A DNA stretch of 64,000 nucleotides from Streptomyces hygroscopicus subsp. hygroscopicus (GCF_030269125.1 NZ_BSSM01000013.1:186001-250000); one strand, 5' to 3'. Numbered from the stretch's first letter, positions 7,960 through 17,161 are shown. The notes: generated by a model from the sequence alone, not told the origin. Made by a program: numbers and translations.

Positions 7960-9006
7960 ATGTCCCGTGCCCGTGCCATCCACCTCTCCCGCCGCGGCCT
8001 GCTCGCCGCGGGCGGTGCCATAGGACTCGGCGCCGCCCTCGCGGCCTGCGGGGACGGCGAGGGCAGAGCCCAGGGGGCCGGAGGCGGGTCGACCGCGGCG
8101 CGGTCGGGGCCCTGGTCGTTCGAGGACGACCGCGGGAAGACCGTGAAGCTCGACAGGGTCCCCGCGAACATCGTCGCCTTCACCGGCGTCGGCGCCGCGC
8201 TCCACGACTACGGCATCCGGGTCAAGGGCGTCTTCGGCCCCACGACCACCACGGGCGGCAAGCCCGACGTCCAGGCCGGCGACATGGACGTCAGCGAGGT
8301 GACCGTCCTCGGCAACGCCTGGGGGCAGTTCAACGTCGAGAAGTACGCCTCCCTCGCCCCCGACGTGCTGATCACCACGATGTTCGACGACGCCGGAACC
8401 CTCTGGTACGTCCCCGAGCAGTCCACGAAGCAGATCGCCGAACTCGCGCCCAGCGTGGGCATCTCCGTGTACGACCGTCAGCTCACCCAGCCGCTCCAGC
8501 GGATGTGGGACCTGGCCGCGTCGCTCGGCGCGGACATGAAGGCGGCCGAGGTCATGGGCGCGAGGAAGCGGTTCGAGGCGGCCGCGGCCCGGCTGCGGGC
8601 GGCGGCCAGGGCCAAGCCGCACATCAAGGTGATGGCCGGCAGCGCGAGCGACCAGCTCTTCTACGTCTCCGGCACGGACCTCTCCGTCGACCTCGAGTAC
8701 TTCAAGGCCCTCGGCGTGAACTTCGTGGAGCCGCCGGAGAGCGCGAAGAAGCGGGGCGGCGGCTGGTACGAGTCGCTGAGCTGGGAGAACGTCGACAAGT
8801 ATCCGGCCGACATCATCATGATGGACGACCGGTCCTCGGCGATCCAGCCCGCGGACATCACCAAGCCGACGTGGAGGAAGCTCCCCGCGGTCAAGGCGGG
8901 GCAGGTCATCCCGCGCTCGCCCGAGCCGATCCTGTCGTACGACAAGTGCGTGCCGCTGCTGACGACGCTCGCGAAGGCGCTGGAGAAGGCGGAGAAGGTC
9001 GGCTAG
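7960..9006 (+). CDS. desE: ferric-siderophore (ferrioxamine) binding lipoprotein DesE
   Basis: This 348-aa extracellular receptor captures ferrioxamines and presents them to an ABC permease encoded elsewhere. The N-terminus carries SRRGLLAAGG, a twin-arginine motif, and a lipobox ending in LAAC, so it is a Tat-exported lipoprotein. The rest is a Fe-siderophore binding (FecB/BtuF-like) domain with the DRVPANIVAF and LAPDVLITTMF segments. The ATG at 7960 is chosen over the open-frame start at 7918 because it directly precedes the Tat signal; 7918 would bury the signal. It is under an iron box, 42 bp upstream of desF and next to desABCD, matching the known desEFABCD locus. Confidence 0.93.
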   Translation: MSRARAIHLSRRGLLAAGGAIGLGAALAACGDGEGRAQGAGGGSTAARSGPWSFEDDRGKTVKLDRVPANIVAFTGVGAALHDYGIRVKGVFGPTTTTGGKPDVQAGDMDVSEVTVLGNAWGQFNVEKYASLAPDVLITTMFDDAGTLWYVPEQSTKQIAELAPSVGISVYDRQLTQPLQRMWDLAASLGADMKAAEVMGARKRFEAAAARLRAAARAKPHIKVMAGSASDQLFYVSGTDLSVDLEYFKALGVNFVEPPESAKKRGGGWYESLSWENVDKYPADIIMMDDRSSAIQPADITKPTWRKLPAVKAGQVIPRSPEPILSYDKCVPLLTTLAKALEKAEKVG

Positions 9007-9048
9007 GCGCCCCTTCGGACACTCCGACCGCTTCCCCCAGGAGCCCCC

Positions 9049-9894
9049 ATGACCACGGCCGCCGTCGCCCCCTTCACCTTCTTCGCCCTGCGGGTCGTGC
9101 GCACGAAAAGGCTCGGGCCGTCCCTCGTGCGCGTCACCTTCGGCGGGAGCGATCTGCGCGACTTCCGCTCCGACGGGCGCGACCAGTCGCTCTCCCTGTT
9201 CCTGCCGCACCCCGGGCAGCGGGAGCCCGTCGTGCCGCTCGGCCTCGGGGACGGCTGGTGGCGGGAGTGGCGCGAACTGCCGGACGGCGTAAGGGCCGTC
9301 ATGCGGTCGTACACCCTGCGGGAGCTGCGGCGCGAGCCGGACGAGATCGACATCGACTTCGCCCTGCACGGGGCCGGGCCCGGCGCCGCCACTCCCGCCG
9401 GGCCCGCCTCCCGGTGGGCCGCGCGGGCCGTTCCCGGCGACCGGGTGCTCGTGCTCGGGCCCGTGCTCGCCGACAACCGGGCCATCAGGTTCCGGCCCCC
9501 CGAGGACACCGACCTCGTGGTGCTGTGGGGCGACGAGACCGCCGTACCCGCCGCGACCGCGATCCTCGAATCCCTTCCGGCGGACACCCGCGTCCGCGCC
9601 TGGCTCCAGGTGCCGCACGCCGGTGACGTCCAGGACGTGCGCACGGACGCCGACGCGGAGATCACCTGGCTGGTGCGCGGGCAGGGCGACCCCGCTCCCC
9701 TCGACGCCGTACGGGCCGCCCGGCTTCCCGGCGCCGCCGGCCCCTACGTCTGGCTCGCCGGCGAGTCCGGCCAGGTGAAGGCGCTGCGGCGGCACTTCGT
9801 CCGGGAGCGCGGGATCGATCGGCGCCGGGTGGCCTTCGTCGGGTACTGGCGGCGGGGACTGACCGAGGAACAGCTCCGGGCGACCGGCGAGTAG
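9049..9894 (+). CDS. desF: siderophore-interacting FAD-binding protein DesF (ferric-siderophore reductase)
   Basis: This 281-aa cytoplasmic flavoprotein of the siderophore-interacting protein family is thought to reduce ferrioxamine to release iron. The N-terminal flavin-binding barrel includes RSYTLREL (FAD-binding RxYTxR motif). The C-terminal nucleotide-binding half includes LWGDETAVPAATAIL and the characteristic VWLAGESGQVKALRRHF. It shares the desE transcript, with a 42-bp gap and a GGAG site before ATG 9049. Length is normal for the family. Confidence 0.9.
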   Translation: MTTAAVAPFTFFALRVVRTKRLGPSLVRVTFGGSDLRDFRSDGRDQSLSLFLPHPGQREPVVPLGLGDGWWREWRELPDGVRAVMRSYTLRELRREPDEIDIDFALHGAGPGAATPAGPASRWAARAVPGDRVLVLGPVLADNRAIRFRPPEDTDLVVLWGDETAVPAATAILESLPADTRVRAWLQVPHAGDVQDVRTDADAEITWLVRGQGDPAPLDAVRAARLPGAAGPYVWLAGESGQVKALRRHFVRERGIDRRRVAFVGYWRRGLTEEQLRATGE

Positions 9895-9950
9895 GCGCCC
9901 CTCCCCCCGAAAGCCCCACCCCCGCGGACGTGCGCCTCGATCCAAAAAAG

Positions 9951-9969
9951 TTAGGTTAGGCTTCCCTAA
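9951..9969. promoter_or_regulatory. Iron box upstream of desABCD
   Basis: TTAGGTTAGGCTTCCCTAA matches the left half of the iron-box consensus fully and the right half partly (CTTCCCTAA in place of CTAACCTAA). It lies 47 bp upstream of the desA start, as expected for DmdR1-type repression of desferrioxamine synthesis by iron. Confidence 0.9.
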
Positions 9970-10015
9970 GTTGACTCTACGGACTTCCCCATGGACTTCC
10001 CCCGGAGGACCCCCC

Positions 10016-11458
10016 ATGCGCTCCCACCTGCTCAATGGCCTCACGGCGGAGCACTACCGCCGCTGCGTGACCGAAGGGGTCGAGCGCGTGGCGGCCAGGC
10101 TCATCGCCACCGAGCGCCCGTTCACCGGCGTCACGGTGGACGGTCTCGCCCCCCGCGTCGACGCCATCGACCTGGACCGGCCGCTCGGTGACACCGCCGC
10201 CGCCTTGGACGAGTTGGAGGACGTCTACCTGAAGGACGCCGTCTACTTCCACCACCCCCGCTACCTCGCCCACCTCAACTGCCCGGTCGTCATCCCGGCG
10301 GTGCTCGGCGAGGCCGTGCTGTCCGCGGTCAACTCCTCGCTGGACACCTGGGACCAGTCGGCCGGCGGCACGCTCATCGAGCGCAAGCTGATCGACTGGA
10401 CGACCGGGCGGCTCGGCCTCGGCCCGGCCGCGGACGGCGTGTTCACCTCCGGCGGCAGCCAGTCCAACCTCCAGGCGCTGCTGCTGGCACGGGAGGAGGC
10501 CAAGAGCGACGATCTGGCGAGACTGCGCGTCCTCGCCTCCGAGACCAGCCACTTCAGCGTGCGCAAGTCGGCGAAACTGCTCGGGCTCGGCCCGGACGCG
10601 GTCCTCACCGTCCCCGTCGACCGCGACAAGCGCATGCGGACCGTCGCGCTCGCCCACGAACTGGAGCGCTGCCGCGCCGAGGGCCTGGTGCCCATGGCGG
10701 TCGTCGGCACCGCGGGCACCACCGACTTCGGCTCCATCGACCCGCTGCCCGAGATCGCCGGTCTGTGCGCCCGGTACGGCGCGTGGCTGCACGTGGACGC
10801 GGCCTACGGCTGCGGGCTGCTCGCCTCGCGCAGGTACCGGCACCGCATCGACGGCGTCGAGCGCGCCGACTCGGTCACCGTCGACTACCACAAGTCCTTC
10901 TTCCAGCCGGTCAGTTCGTCGGCCGTGCTGGTGCGCGACGGGGCCACCCTGCGGCACGCCACCTACCACGCCGACTACCTCAACCCGCGCCGCATGGTGC
11001 GCGAGCGCATCCCCAACCAGGTCGACAAGTCCTTGCAGACCACCCGCCGCTTCGACGCCCTCAAGCTGTGGCTGACCCTGCGCACCATGGGCGCCGACGG
11101 CATCGGCGAACTCTTCGACGAGGTCCTGGACCTGGCCGTCGAGGGCTGGGGCCTGCTCACCGCCGACCCCCGGTTCGACGTGGTGGTCGAGCCGGCCCTG
11201 TCCACCCTCGTCTTCCGCTACGTCCCGGCCGCCGTCCCGGACCCGGCCGAGATCGACCGCGCCAACCTCCACGCCCGCGAGGCCCTGTTCGCCGCCGGCG
11301 ACGCCGTGGTCGCCGGCACCACGGTGGGCGGCCGCCACTATCTGAAGTTCACCCTGCTCAACCCCGAGACGACGCCGGCCGACATCGCCGCCGTCCTCGA
11401 CCTGATCGCCGGCCACGCCGAGCAGTACCTGGGAGGGTCCCTTGACCGCGCTTCCTGA
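10016..11458 (+). CDS. desA: lysine decarboxylase DesA
   Basis: This 480-aa PLP enzyme of the aromatic-amino-acid/glutamate decarboxylase fold class makes cadaverine from lysine, the first step of desferrioxamine synthesis. The substrate/cofactor region FTSGGSQSNLQALLLARE and the PLP-lysine motif SVTVDYHKSFFQP are both clear. The ATG at 10016 follows GGAGGACCCCCC; the longer open frame from 9971 starts upstream of any ribosome site. Its 3' end overlaps desB by 17 bp, giving translational coupling. Iron box upstream at 9951. Confidence 0.95.
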   Translation: MRSHLLNGLTAEHYRRCVTEGVERVAARLIATERPFTGVTVDGLAPRVDAIDLDRPLGDTAAALDELEDVYLKDAVYFHHPRYLAHLNCPVVIPAVLGEAVLSAVNSSLDTWDQSAGGTLIERKLIDWTTGRLGLGPAADGVFTSGGSQSNLQALLLAREEAKSDDLARLRVLASETSHFSVRKSAKLLGLGPDAVLTVPVDRDKRMRTVALAHELERCRAEGLVPMAVVGTAGTTDFGSIDPLPEIAGLCARYGAWLHVDAAYGCGLLASRRYRHRIDGVERADSVTVDYHKSFFQPVSSSAVLVRDGATLRHATYHADYLNPRRMVRERIPNQVDKSLQTTRRFDALKLWLTLRTMGADGIGELFDEVLDLAVEGWGLLTADPRFDVVVEPALSTLVFRYVPAAVPDPAEIDRANLHAREALFAAGDAVVAGTTVGGRHYLKFTLLNPETTPADIAAVLDLIAGHAEQYLGGSLDRAS

Positions 11459-12725
11459 AGCCGGCCGCGTCCACGACCTCGTGGGGATCGGGCTCGGCCC
11501 CTTCAACCTGGGCCTCGCCTGCCTGACCGAGCCGATCGCGGAACTGGACGCCGTCTTCCTGGAGTCCAAGCCCGACTTCGAGTGGCACGCCGGGATGTTC
11601 CTGGACGGCGCCCACCTCCAGACCCCGTTCCTGTCGGACCTGGTCACCCTCGCCGACCCCACCTCGCCGTACTCCTTCCTCAACTACCTGAAGGAGAAGG
11701 GCAGGCTGTACTCCTTCTACATCCGCGAGAACTTCTATCCGCTGCGGCTGGAGTACGACGACTACTGCCGCTGGGCCGCCGGCAAGCTGAGCAGCGTCCG
11801 GTTCGGCACGACGGTCACCGAGGTGTCGTACGAGGACGACGCCCACGTGGTCCGCACCGGCACCGGGGACACCTACCGCGCCCGGCACCTCGTCCTCGGC
11901 ACGGGCACGGTGCCGTACGTCCCCGAGCCCTGCCGGGACCTCGCCGGGGACTTCCTGCACAGCTCCCAGTACATGGGCCGCAAGGCGGAGTTGCAGCGGA
12001 AGGAGTCCATCACGGTGGTGGGCAGCGGGCAGAGCGCGGCCGAGATCTACTACGAGCTGCTGTCCGGGATCGACGTCCACGGCTACCAGCTCAACTGGGT
12101 CACCCGGTCCCCGCGGTTCTTCCCGCTGGAGTACACCAAGCTGACGCTGGAGATGACCTCCCCGGACTACATCGACTACTTCCGCGCGCTGCCCGAGGAG
12201 ACCCGGTACCGGCTGGAGGAGCAGCAGAAGGGGCTGTTCAAGGGCATCGACTCGGGCCTCGTCGACGCGATCTTCGACCTGCTGTACCAGAAGAACGTGG
12301 AAAGCGGGGACCGGCCCGTGCCCACCCGGCTGCTCACCAACTCCTCCCTGGACAGCGCCCGGCACGACGGCGGGGCCTACACCCTCGGCTTCCGCCAGGA
12401 GGAGCAGGGCAAGGACTTCGAGATCCGCACCGAGGGCCTGGTGCTGGCCACCGGCTACCACTACGCGCCCCCGGCCTTCCTCGCCCCGCTGCGCGAGCGG
12501 CTGCGCTTCGACGGGCACGGCCGCTTCGACGTGGCCCGCAACTACGCCATCGACGTCACCGGGCGCGGTGTCTTCCTGCAGAACGGCGGCGTCCACACCC
12601 ACAGCGTCACCAGCCCCGACCTGGGCATGGGCCCGTACCGCAACGCGTGCATCATCCGCGAGCTGCTCGGCACCGAGTACTACCCCGTCGAGAAGTCCGT
12701 CACCTTCCAGGAGTTCGCCGCATGA
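11442..12725 (+). CDS. desB: cadaverine N-monooxygenase DesB
   Basis: This 427-aa FAD/NADPH N-hydroxylating monooxygenase of the lysine/ornithine N-monooxygenase family hydroxylates cadaverine. FAD-binding GIGLGPFNLGLA is near residue 16, the NADPH-binding motif VVGSGQSAAEIYYEL lies mid-protein, and the C-terminal ATGYHYAPPA motif is present. It starts with TTG at 11442 behind GGGAGGG, inside the 3' end of desA. The stop overlaps the desC start (ATGA). Confidence 0.95.
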   Translation: MTALPEAGRVHDLVGIGLGPFNLGLACLTEPIAELDAVFLESKPDFEWHAGMFLDGAHLQTPFLSDLVTLADPTSPYSFLNYLKEKGRLYSFYIRENFYPLRLEYDDYCRWAAGKLSSVRFGTTVTEVSYEDDAHVVRTGTGDTYRARHLVLGTGTVPYVPEPCRDLAGDFLHSSQYMGRKAELQRKESITVVGSGQSAAEIYYELLSGIDVHGYQLNWVTRSPRFFPLEYTKLTLEMTSPDYIDYFRALPEETRYRLEEQQKGLFKGIDSGLVDAIFDLLYQKNVESGDRPVPTRLLTNSSLDSARHDGGAYTLGFRQEEQGKDFEIRTEGLVLATGYHYAPPAFLAPLRERLRFDGHGRFDVARNYAIDVTGRGVFLQNGGVHTHSVTSPDLGMGPYRNACIIRELLGTEYYPVEKSVTFQEFAA

Positions 12726-13255
12726 CCGGCACGAGGTTCGACTTCCGGCCCGTCGACCCGCTCCGGGACGCCGAGCTGCTGCACTCCTGGGTCACCCACC
12801 CGAAGGCCGCCTTCTGGATGATGCGGGACGCCGGACGCGAGAACGTCGAGCGGGCGTACACGCAGATCGCGGCCGACCCGCACCATCACGCGCTCCTCGG
12901 ACTGCGGGACGGCCGCGCCGCCTTCCTCATGGAGAAGTACGACCCCGCGCGCCGGGAACTGGTGGGCCTCTACGAGCCGCGGCCCGGCGATGTCGGCATG
13001 CACTTCCTGACCCCGGCCACCGACACCCCCGAGCACGGGTTCACCAGGGCCGTCCTCACCGCCGTCATGACCCACCTCTTCGAGGACCCGGCGGTACGGC
13101 GCGTCGTCGTGGAGCCGGATGTGCGCAACAAGGCCGTGCACGCGCTGAACGAGGCCGTCGGGTTCGTGGCCGAGCGCGAGATACGCAAGCCCGAGAAACG
13201 CGCCCTGTTGAGCTTCTGCACGCGCGAGCGGTTCAGGAAGGCGGTGGCCGCGTGA
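12722..13255 (+). CDS. desC: N-hydroxycadaverine acyltransferase DesC
   Basis: This 177-aa GNAT-like acyltransferase of the AlcB/IucB siderophore type transfers acetyl or succinyl to N-hydroxycadaverine, producing the hydroxamate units. The pattern FRPVDPLRDAELLHSWVTHPKA at the N-terminus and the conserved VEPDVRNKAVHALNEAVGF near the C-terminus support this. Both ends overlap neighbours by four bases (ATGA with desB, GTGA with desD), so all four des genes are coupled. Confidence 0.93.
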   Translation: MTGTRFDFRPVDPLRDAELLHSWVTHPKAAFWMMRDAGRENVERAYTQIAADPHHHALLGLRDGRAAFLMEKYDPARRELVGLYEPRPGDVGMHFLTPATDTPEHGFTRAVLTAVMTHLFEDPAVRRVVVEPDVRNKAVHALNEAVGFVAEREIRKPEKRALLSFCTRERFRKAVAA

Positions 13256-15021
13256 CGCCCGCCGAGTCCGTCGCCCACCTCTCCCCCGAGCGCTGGGCGC
13301 AGGCCAACCGGCTGCTGATCCGCAAGGCACTCGCGGAGTTCGCGCACGAGCGCCTGATCACGCCCGAAGTGGACGGCGAGGGGTATGCCGTCCGCAGCGA
13401 CGACGGGCGCACCGTCTACCGGTTCACCGCCGTGCGCCGCGCCCTCGACCACTGGCAGGTCGACGCCGGCTCCGTCACCCGCGAGCGCGAGGGAAGCGAA
13501 CTGCCGCTTTCGGCACTGGACTTCGTCATCGAGCTGAAGGAGTCGCTGGGGCTCGGCGACGCCGTCCTGCCGGTCTACCTGGAGGAGATCTCCTCCACCC
13601 TCTCCGGCACCTGCTACAAGCTCGCCAAGCACCCGGTCACCTCCGCCGAGCTGGCGTCGAGCGGCTTCCAGGCGATCGAGACCGGAATGACCGAGGGCCA
13701 CCCCTGCTTCGTCGCGAACAACGGGCGGCTCGGGTTCGGCGTCCACGAGTACCTGTCGTACGCCCCGGAGACCGCGCACCCCGTCCGCCTGGTGTGGCTG
13801 GCCGCGCACCGGTCGCGGGCCGCCTTCACGGCGGGCGCCGGGATCGGGTACGAGGGCTTCATCCGGGCGGAGTTGGGCGAGGAGACCGTCGAGCGGTTCG
13901 GGCGGGCGCTGACCGCGCAGGGCCTCGACCCGGCCGACTACCTCCTCATCCCGGTCCACCCCTGGCAGTGGTGGAACAAGCTGTCCGTCACCTTCGCCGC
14001 GGAAGTGGCCCTGCGCCACCTGGTCCCGCTCGGCGAGGGCGACGACGAGTACCTCGCCCAGCAGTCCATCCGGACCTTCTTCAACACCAGCGACCCGCAC
14101 AAGCACTATGTGAAGACGGCCCTGTCCGTCCTCAACATGGGCTTCATGCGCGGCCTCTCGGCCGCCTACATGGAGGCCACCCCGGCCATCAACGACTGGC
14201 TCGCCCGGCTCGTCGACGACGATCCCGTGCTGAGGGAGACCGGCCTGACGATCATCCGCGAGCGGGCGGCCGTCGGCTACCGGCACCTGGAGTACGAGCG
14301 GGCCACCGACCGCTCCTCCCCCTACCGCAGGATGCTGGCCGCGCTGTGGCGGGAGAGCCCGGTGCCCTCCCTCAAGGACGGCGAGTCGCTCGCCACCATG
14401 GCCTCGCTGCTGCACGTCGACCACGACGGCGCGTCCTTCGCGGGCGCCCTGATCGAGCGCTCGGGGCTCGCGCCCGCCGAGTGGCTGCGGCGGTACCTGC
14501 GGGCGTACTACGTCCCGCTGCTGCACAGCTTCTACGCCTACGGCCTGGCGTTCATGCCGCACGGCGAGAACACCGTCCTGGTGCTGCGGGACGGAGTGGT
14601 GCGGCGGGCCGTGTACAAGGACATCGCCGAGGAGATCGTGGTGATGGACCCGGACGCCGTGCTGCCGCCGGAGGTGGCCCGGGTCCGTGTGGCGGTCCCC
14701 GAGGACAGGAGGCTGCTGTCGATCTTCACCGACGTCTTCGACTGCTTCTTCCGCTTCCTCGCCGCGAACCTGGCCGGCGAAGGCATCCTCGCGGAGGACG
14801 GGTTCTGGCGGACGGTCGCGGAGATCAGCCGTGAGTACCAGGAGGCCAACCCCCGGCTCGCCGACCGGTTCCGGCGGTACGACCTCTTCGCGCCCGAGTT
14901 CGCGCTGTCCTGCCTCAACCGGCTCCAGCTGCGCGACAACCGGCAGATGGTGGATCTCGCGGACCCGTCCGGGGCGCTCCAGCTGGTGGGCACGCTGCGC
15001 AATCCGCTGGCCGGACACTGA
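13252..15021 (+). CDS. desD: desferrioxamine synthetase DesD (NIS synthetase)
   Basis: This 589-aa ATP-dependent IucA/IucC-family synthetase oligomerises and cyclises N-hydroxy-N-succinylcadaverine into desferrioxamines. The family blocks GHPCFVANNGRLGFG, HPWQWWNK and SIRTFFNTSDPHKHYVKTAL are present, with a C-terminal FhuF-like iron-transporter region. The GTG start at 13252 is coupled to desC. A strong hairpin follows 5 bp after the stop, ending the operon before the convergent hexosaminidase gene. Confidence 0.95.
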   Translation: MTPAESVAHLSPERWAQANRLLIRKALAEFAHERLITPEVDGEGYAVRSDDGRTVYRFTAVRRALDHWQVDAGSVTREREGSELPLSALDFVIELKESLGLGDAVLPVYLEEISSTLSGTCYKLAKHPVTSAELASSGFQAIETGMTEGHPCFVANNGRLGFGVHEYLSYAPETAHPVRLVWLAAHRSRAAFTAGAGIGYEGFIRAELGEETVERFGRALTAQGLDPADYLLIPVHPWQWWNKLSVTFAAEVALRHLVPLGEGDDEYLAQQSIRTFFNTSDPHKHYVKTALSVLNMGFMRGLSAAYMEATPAINDWLARLVDDDPVLRETGLTIIRERAAVGYRHLEYERATDRSSPYRRMLAALWRESPVPSLKDGESLATMASLLHVDHDGASFAGALIERSGLAPAEWLRRYLRAYYVPLLHSFYAYGLAFMPHGENTVLVLRDGVVRRAVYKDIAEEIVVMDPDAVLPPEVARVRVAVPEDRRLLSIFTDVFDCFFRFLAANLAGEGILAEDGFWRTVAEISREYQEANPRLADRFRRYDLFAPEFALSCLNRLQLRDNRQMVDLADPSGALQLVGTLRNPLAGH

Positions 15022-15025
15022 CGGG

Positions 15026-15060
15026 CGGGCGCCCCGGAGTACGGTCCTCCGGGGCGCCCG
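15026..15060. terminator. Bidirectional terminator between desD and the hexosaminidase gene
   Basis: A 13-bp perfect stem (CGGGCGCCCCGGA with TCCGGGGCGCCCG) with a 9-nt loop lies between two convergent genes, 4 bp after the desD stop and 12 bp before the other gene's 3' end. It can serve both strands. Confidence 0.85.
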
Positions 15061-15072
15061 TCCGACTCCCCG

Positions 15073-16692
15073 TCAGCCGCGGGGCCACGGCACCTGCGGC
15101 GACCGGTAGTACCCGATCCCGAGGGCGTCCCACCGCGGGCCCTGCGCGGCCAGCCGCACCTTGTAGCCGTTCCAGTCGTGCGTGGCCGCGGGCGACCAGC
15201 CCAGCTCGGCCGCGCCCGGCAGCCGAGGGAAGGCCATGTACTCGATGTCGGCGGACGTCTTCAGCGTCTCCGACCACAGGGGCGCCTCCACCCCCTTGAT
15301 CGCCGCCGCGGGCGCCCCCGGCAGATAGCCGCCCGGGTCCCAGTCGTAGGACCGCCGCACCTCGACCAGGCCCGCCCAGGTCAGCCCGAGCCTGGTGTCC
15401 TTGGTGTACTTCATGTCGAGGTAGACCCGGTCGGCCGGGGACAGGATCAGACCCGTGCCCGCGCGGGCGGCCCGCACGACCTGCTCCTTCTCCGCGGCAC
15501 CGGTGCCGTCCAGGCCCCAGTACTGCGCGAGCGCGCCCTCGGCGGGGTGGGCGCCGGTGAGCTGGTGCCAGCCGATGACCGTCTTGCCGTACCCGGCGAC
15601 GATCGGCTGCACGCGGTCCATGAAGGTCACGTAGTCGGCGTGGCTGGTGGAGTGCGCCTCGTCGCCGCCGATGTGCAGGTAGCGGCCCGGCGTGAGCGCG
15701 GCCAGTTCCTTGACGACGTCGTTCACGAAGGTGTACGTGACGTCCTTGGAGACGCACAGCGAGCTGAATCCGACCTCGGTGCCGGTGTAGCGCGGGGGTG
15801 CCACGCCGTCGCAGTCGAGCCGGCCGTAGGAGGCGAGGGCCGCGTTCGTGTGGCCGGGCATGTCGATCTCGGGCACGACCTCCACGTAGCGCGAGGCCGC
15901 GTAGGAGACGATCCGCCGGTAGTCGGCCTGGCTGTAGGAGCCGCCCTCGCCCCCGCCGACCTCGGTGGCGCCGCCGTAGTCGGCCAGGCGGGGCCAGGAG
16001 GTGATGGCGATGCGCCAGCCCTGGTCGTCGCTGAGGTGCAGATGCAGCTCGTTGACCTTGTAGAGGGCGAGCTGGTCGATGTACCGCTCGACCTGGGCGA
16101 CGGTGAAGAAGTGCCGGGCGACGTCCAGCATGGCGCCGCGGTAGGCGTAGCGGGGGTGGTCCTCGATGGTGCCGCCGGCGATCTCCCAGCTCTGGTGCTG
16201 GACCGTCCTCTTCTCGACGGCGGCCGGGAGCAGCTGACGCAGCGTCTGCACGCCGTGGAAGAGCCCCGCGGGGGTGCCCGCGGTGAGCGTGACGCCGGAG
16301 GGGGCGCTGCGCAGCCGGTAGCCCTCGGCGCCGTAGTCGCCCTTCTCCAGGTGGAGGCGGATGCCGCCGCTGCCGCCGTCGGTGAGCGGCAGCGGATAGC
16401 CGGTGGAGGGCCGCAGGATGCCGGTGAGGTAGGCGCCGACGCGGCGGACCCCGGCCGGGCCGTCGACGCGGACGGCGGTGGCGCGGGTGAGGCGGTACGG
16501 CGCCCCACCCGGGGTGACGGAGGCGGGGGCCGGGACCACCCGGTCCAGGGGGACGGCGGTCCTGGACGGGGCGGAGGCGGTCTTGGGCGGGGCGGGGGCG
16601 GCGCCGACGGTGAAGGCGCCGGCCGCCGCGACGAGCAGCAGCGAACCGAGGACGCGGGCGGTGCGGGGAGTCGTACGGCGATTCCGTCTCAC
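15073..16692 (-). CDS. hexC: secreted beta-N-acetylhexosaminidase, GH20
   Basis: This 539-aa exported glycosidase releases N-acetylglucosamine from chitobiose-type oligomers. A signal peptide with arginines followed by the hydrophobic VLGSLLLVAAAGAF is at residues 13-27, then a GH20b-type domain, then the GH20 barrel (RGAMLDVARHFF, HLHLSDDQGW) with the catalytic Asp344-Glu345 in HIGGDEAHS. GTG 16692 is chosen because GAAGGAG precedes it and the signal peptide follows at once; the open frame extends to 16815 without a ribosome site. A DasR dre palindrome sits 16 bp upstream, so induction by amino sugars is expected. It corresponds in position to S. coelicolor hexC (from memory). Confidence 0.92.
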   Translation of the reverse strand: MRRNRRTTPRTARVLGSLLLVAAAGAFTVGAAPAPPKTASAPSRTAVPLDRVVPAPASVTPGGAPYRLTRATAVRVDGPAGVRRVGAYLTGILRPSTGYPLPLTDGGSGGIRLHLEKGDYGAEGYRLRSAPSGVTLTAGTPAGLFHGVQTLRQLLPAAVEKRTVQHQSWEIAGGTIEDHPRYAYRGAMLDVARHFFTVAQVERYIDQLALYKVNELHLHLSDDQGWRIAITSWPRLADYGGATEVGGGEGGSYSQADYRRIVSYAASRYVEVVPEIDMPGHTNAALASYGRLDCDGVAPPRYTGTEVGFSSLCVSKDVTYTFVNDVVKELAALTPGRYLHIGGDEAHSTSHADYVTFMDRVQPIVAGYGKTVIGWHQLTGAHPAEGALAQYWGLDGTGAAEKEQVVRAARAGTGLILSPADRVYLDMKYTKDTRLGLTWAGLVEVRRSYDWDPGGYLPGAPAAAIKGVEAPLWSETLKTSADIEYMAFPRLPGAAELGWSPAATHDWNGYKVRLAAQGPRWDALGIGYYRSPQVPWPRG

Positions 16693-16707
16693 ATGCGCTC
16701 CTTCGGG

Positions 16708-16723
16708 TGTGGTCGAGACCACT
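16708..16723. promoter_or_regulatory. DasR-responsive element (dre) upstream of hexC
   Basis: TGTGGTCGAGACCACT fits the dre consensus A(C/G)TGGTCTAGACCA(C/G)T with exact TGGTC and GACCA halves. It lies 16 bp from the hexC start, in the promoter/leader zone. DasR repression relieved by glucosamine phosphates is established for such sites; its use here is inferred from the match and the chitin-related gene. Confidence 0.85.
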
Positions 16724-17161
16724 CTCCCGCAGATCCGGTGAAAAAAATCCGCTATGGCATAAATCATCCGGAAGGACGGCGCCTGGGCCCTCGGCGGTGA
16801 CGCCCCGCGGCTCACGTCGGGCCGCCGCGCCGGGAACCGGGGTGATTCCCCGCGCCGTTGGGCGCGCCGGCGTCCGCGCCCTCCGCGCGGGGCAGGCGGT
16901 CGGGCAGTCCGAGTGCCACGGCGTCGCCGAGCACTTCGCGGACGAGGTGCGCGACGCGCTGCCGCCGGAGCGGGTCCCCCGGATCCGGTCGACCGAGAAG
17001 GAGTTCACACCGGCCAAGCAGACGGTCCCTGCCCGACCCCGAGCGGAGAAGTGACGAAGGACACAGCCAGGAACGCGAGTTCACCACGCCGCCCAGCCCG
17101 TCACTGCCCGATATCGGGCAGGATTCTTGCGAAACCGACGCCGGTATCCGAGGATCTACGG
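16724..17161. other. Intergenic stretch with no confident gene
   Basis: About 440 bp separates the hexC promoter from the small gene at 17162. It begins AT-rich (GTGAAAAAAATCC at about 16739, likely part of the hexC promoter region). It then becomes GC-rich with coding-like third-position bias in one plus-strand frame (about 16842-17054) and overlapping open frames on the minus strand. None has a recognisable domain or ribosome site. It may hold a small unrecognised gene or the remnant of one. Confidence 0.5.
16842..17054 (+). CDS. possible small ORF, unrecognised
   Basis: From GTG 16842 this frame would encode 70 aa with high G+C at codon third positions across its second half (GVAEHFADEVRDALPPERV region), a pattern typical of translated streptomycete genes. 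There is no ribosome site of quality and no family I recognise, and minus-strand frames overlap it. It could be a decayed gene end. Confidence 0.2.
   Translation: MIPRAVGRAGVRALRAGQAVGQSECHGVAEHFADEVRDALPPERVPRIRSTEKEFTPAKQTVPARPRAEK

Noticed and set aside
9977..11683. Minus-strand open frame of 568 codons over desA/desB
   Set aside because: Both plus-strand genes are certain (PLP lysine motif, FAD/NADPH motifs); the antisense frame has no recognisable domain.
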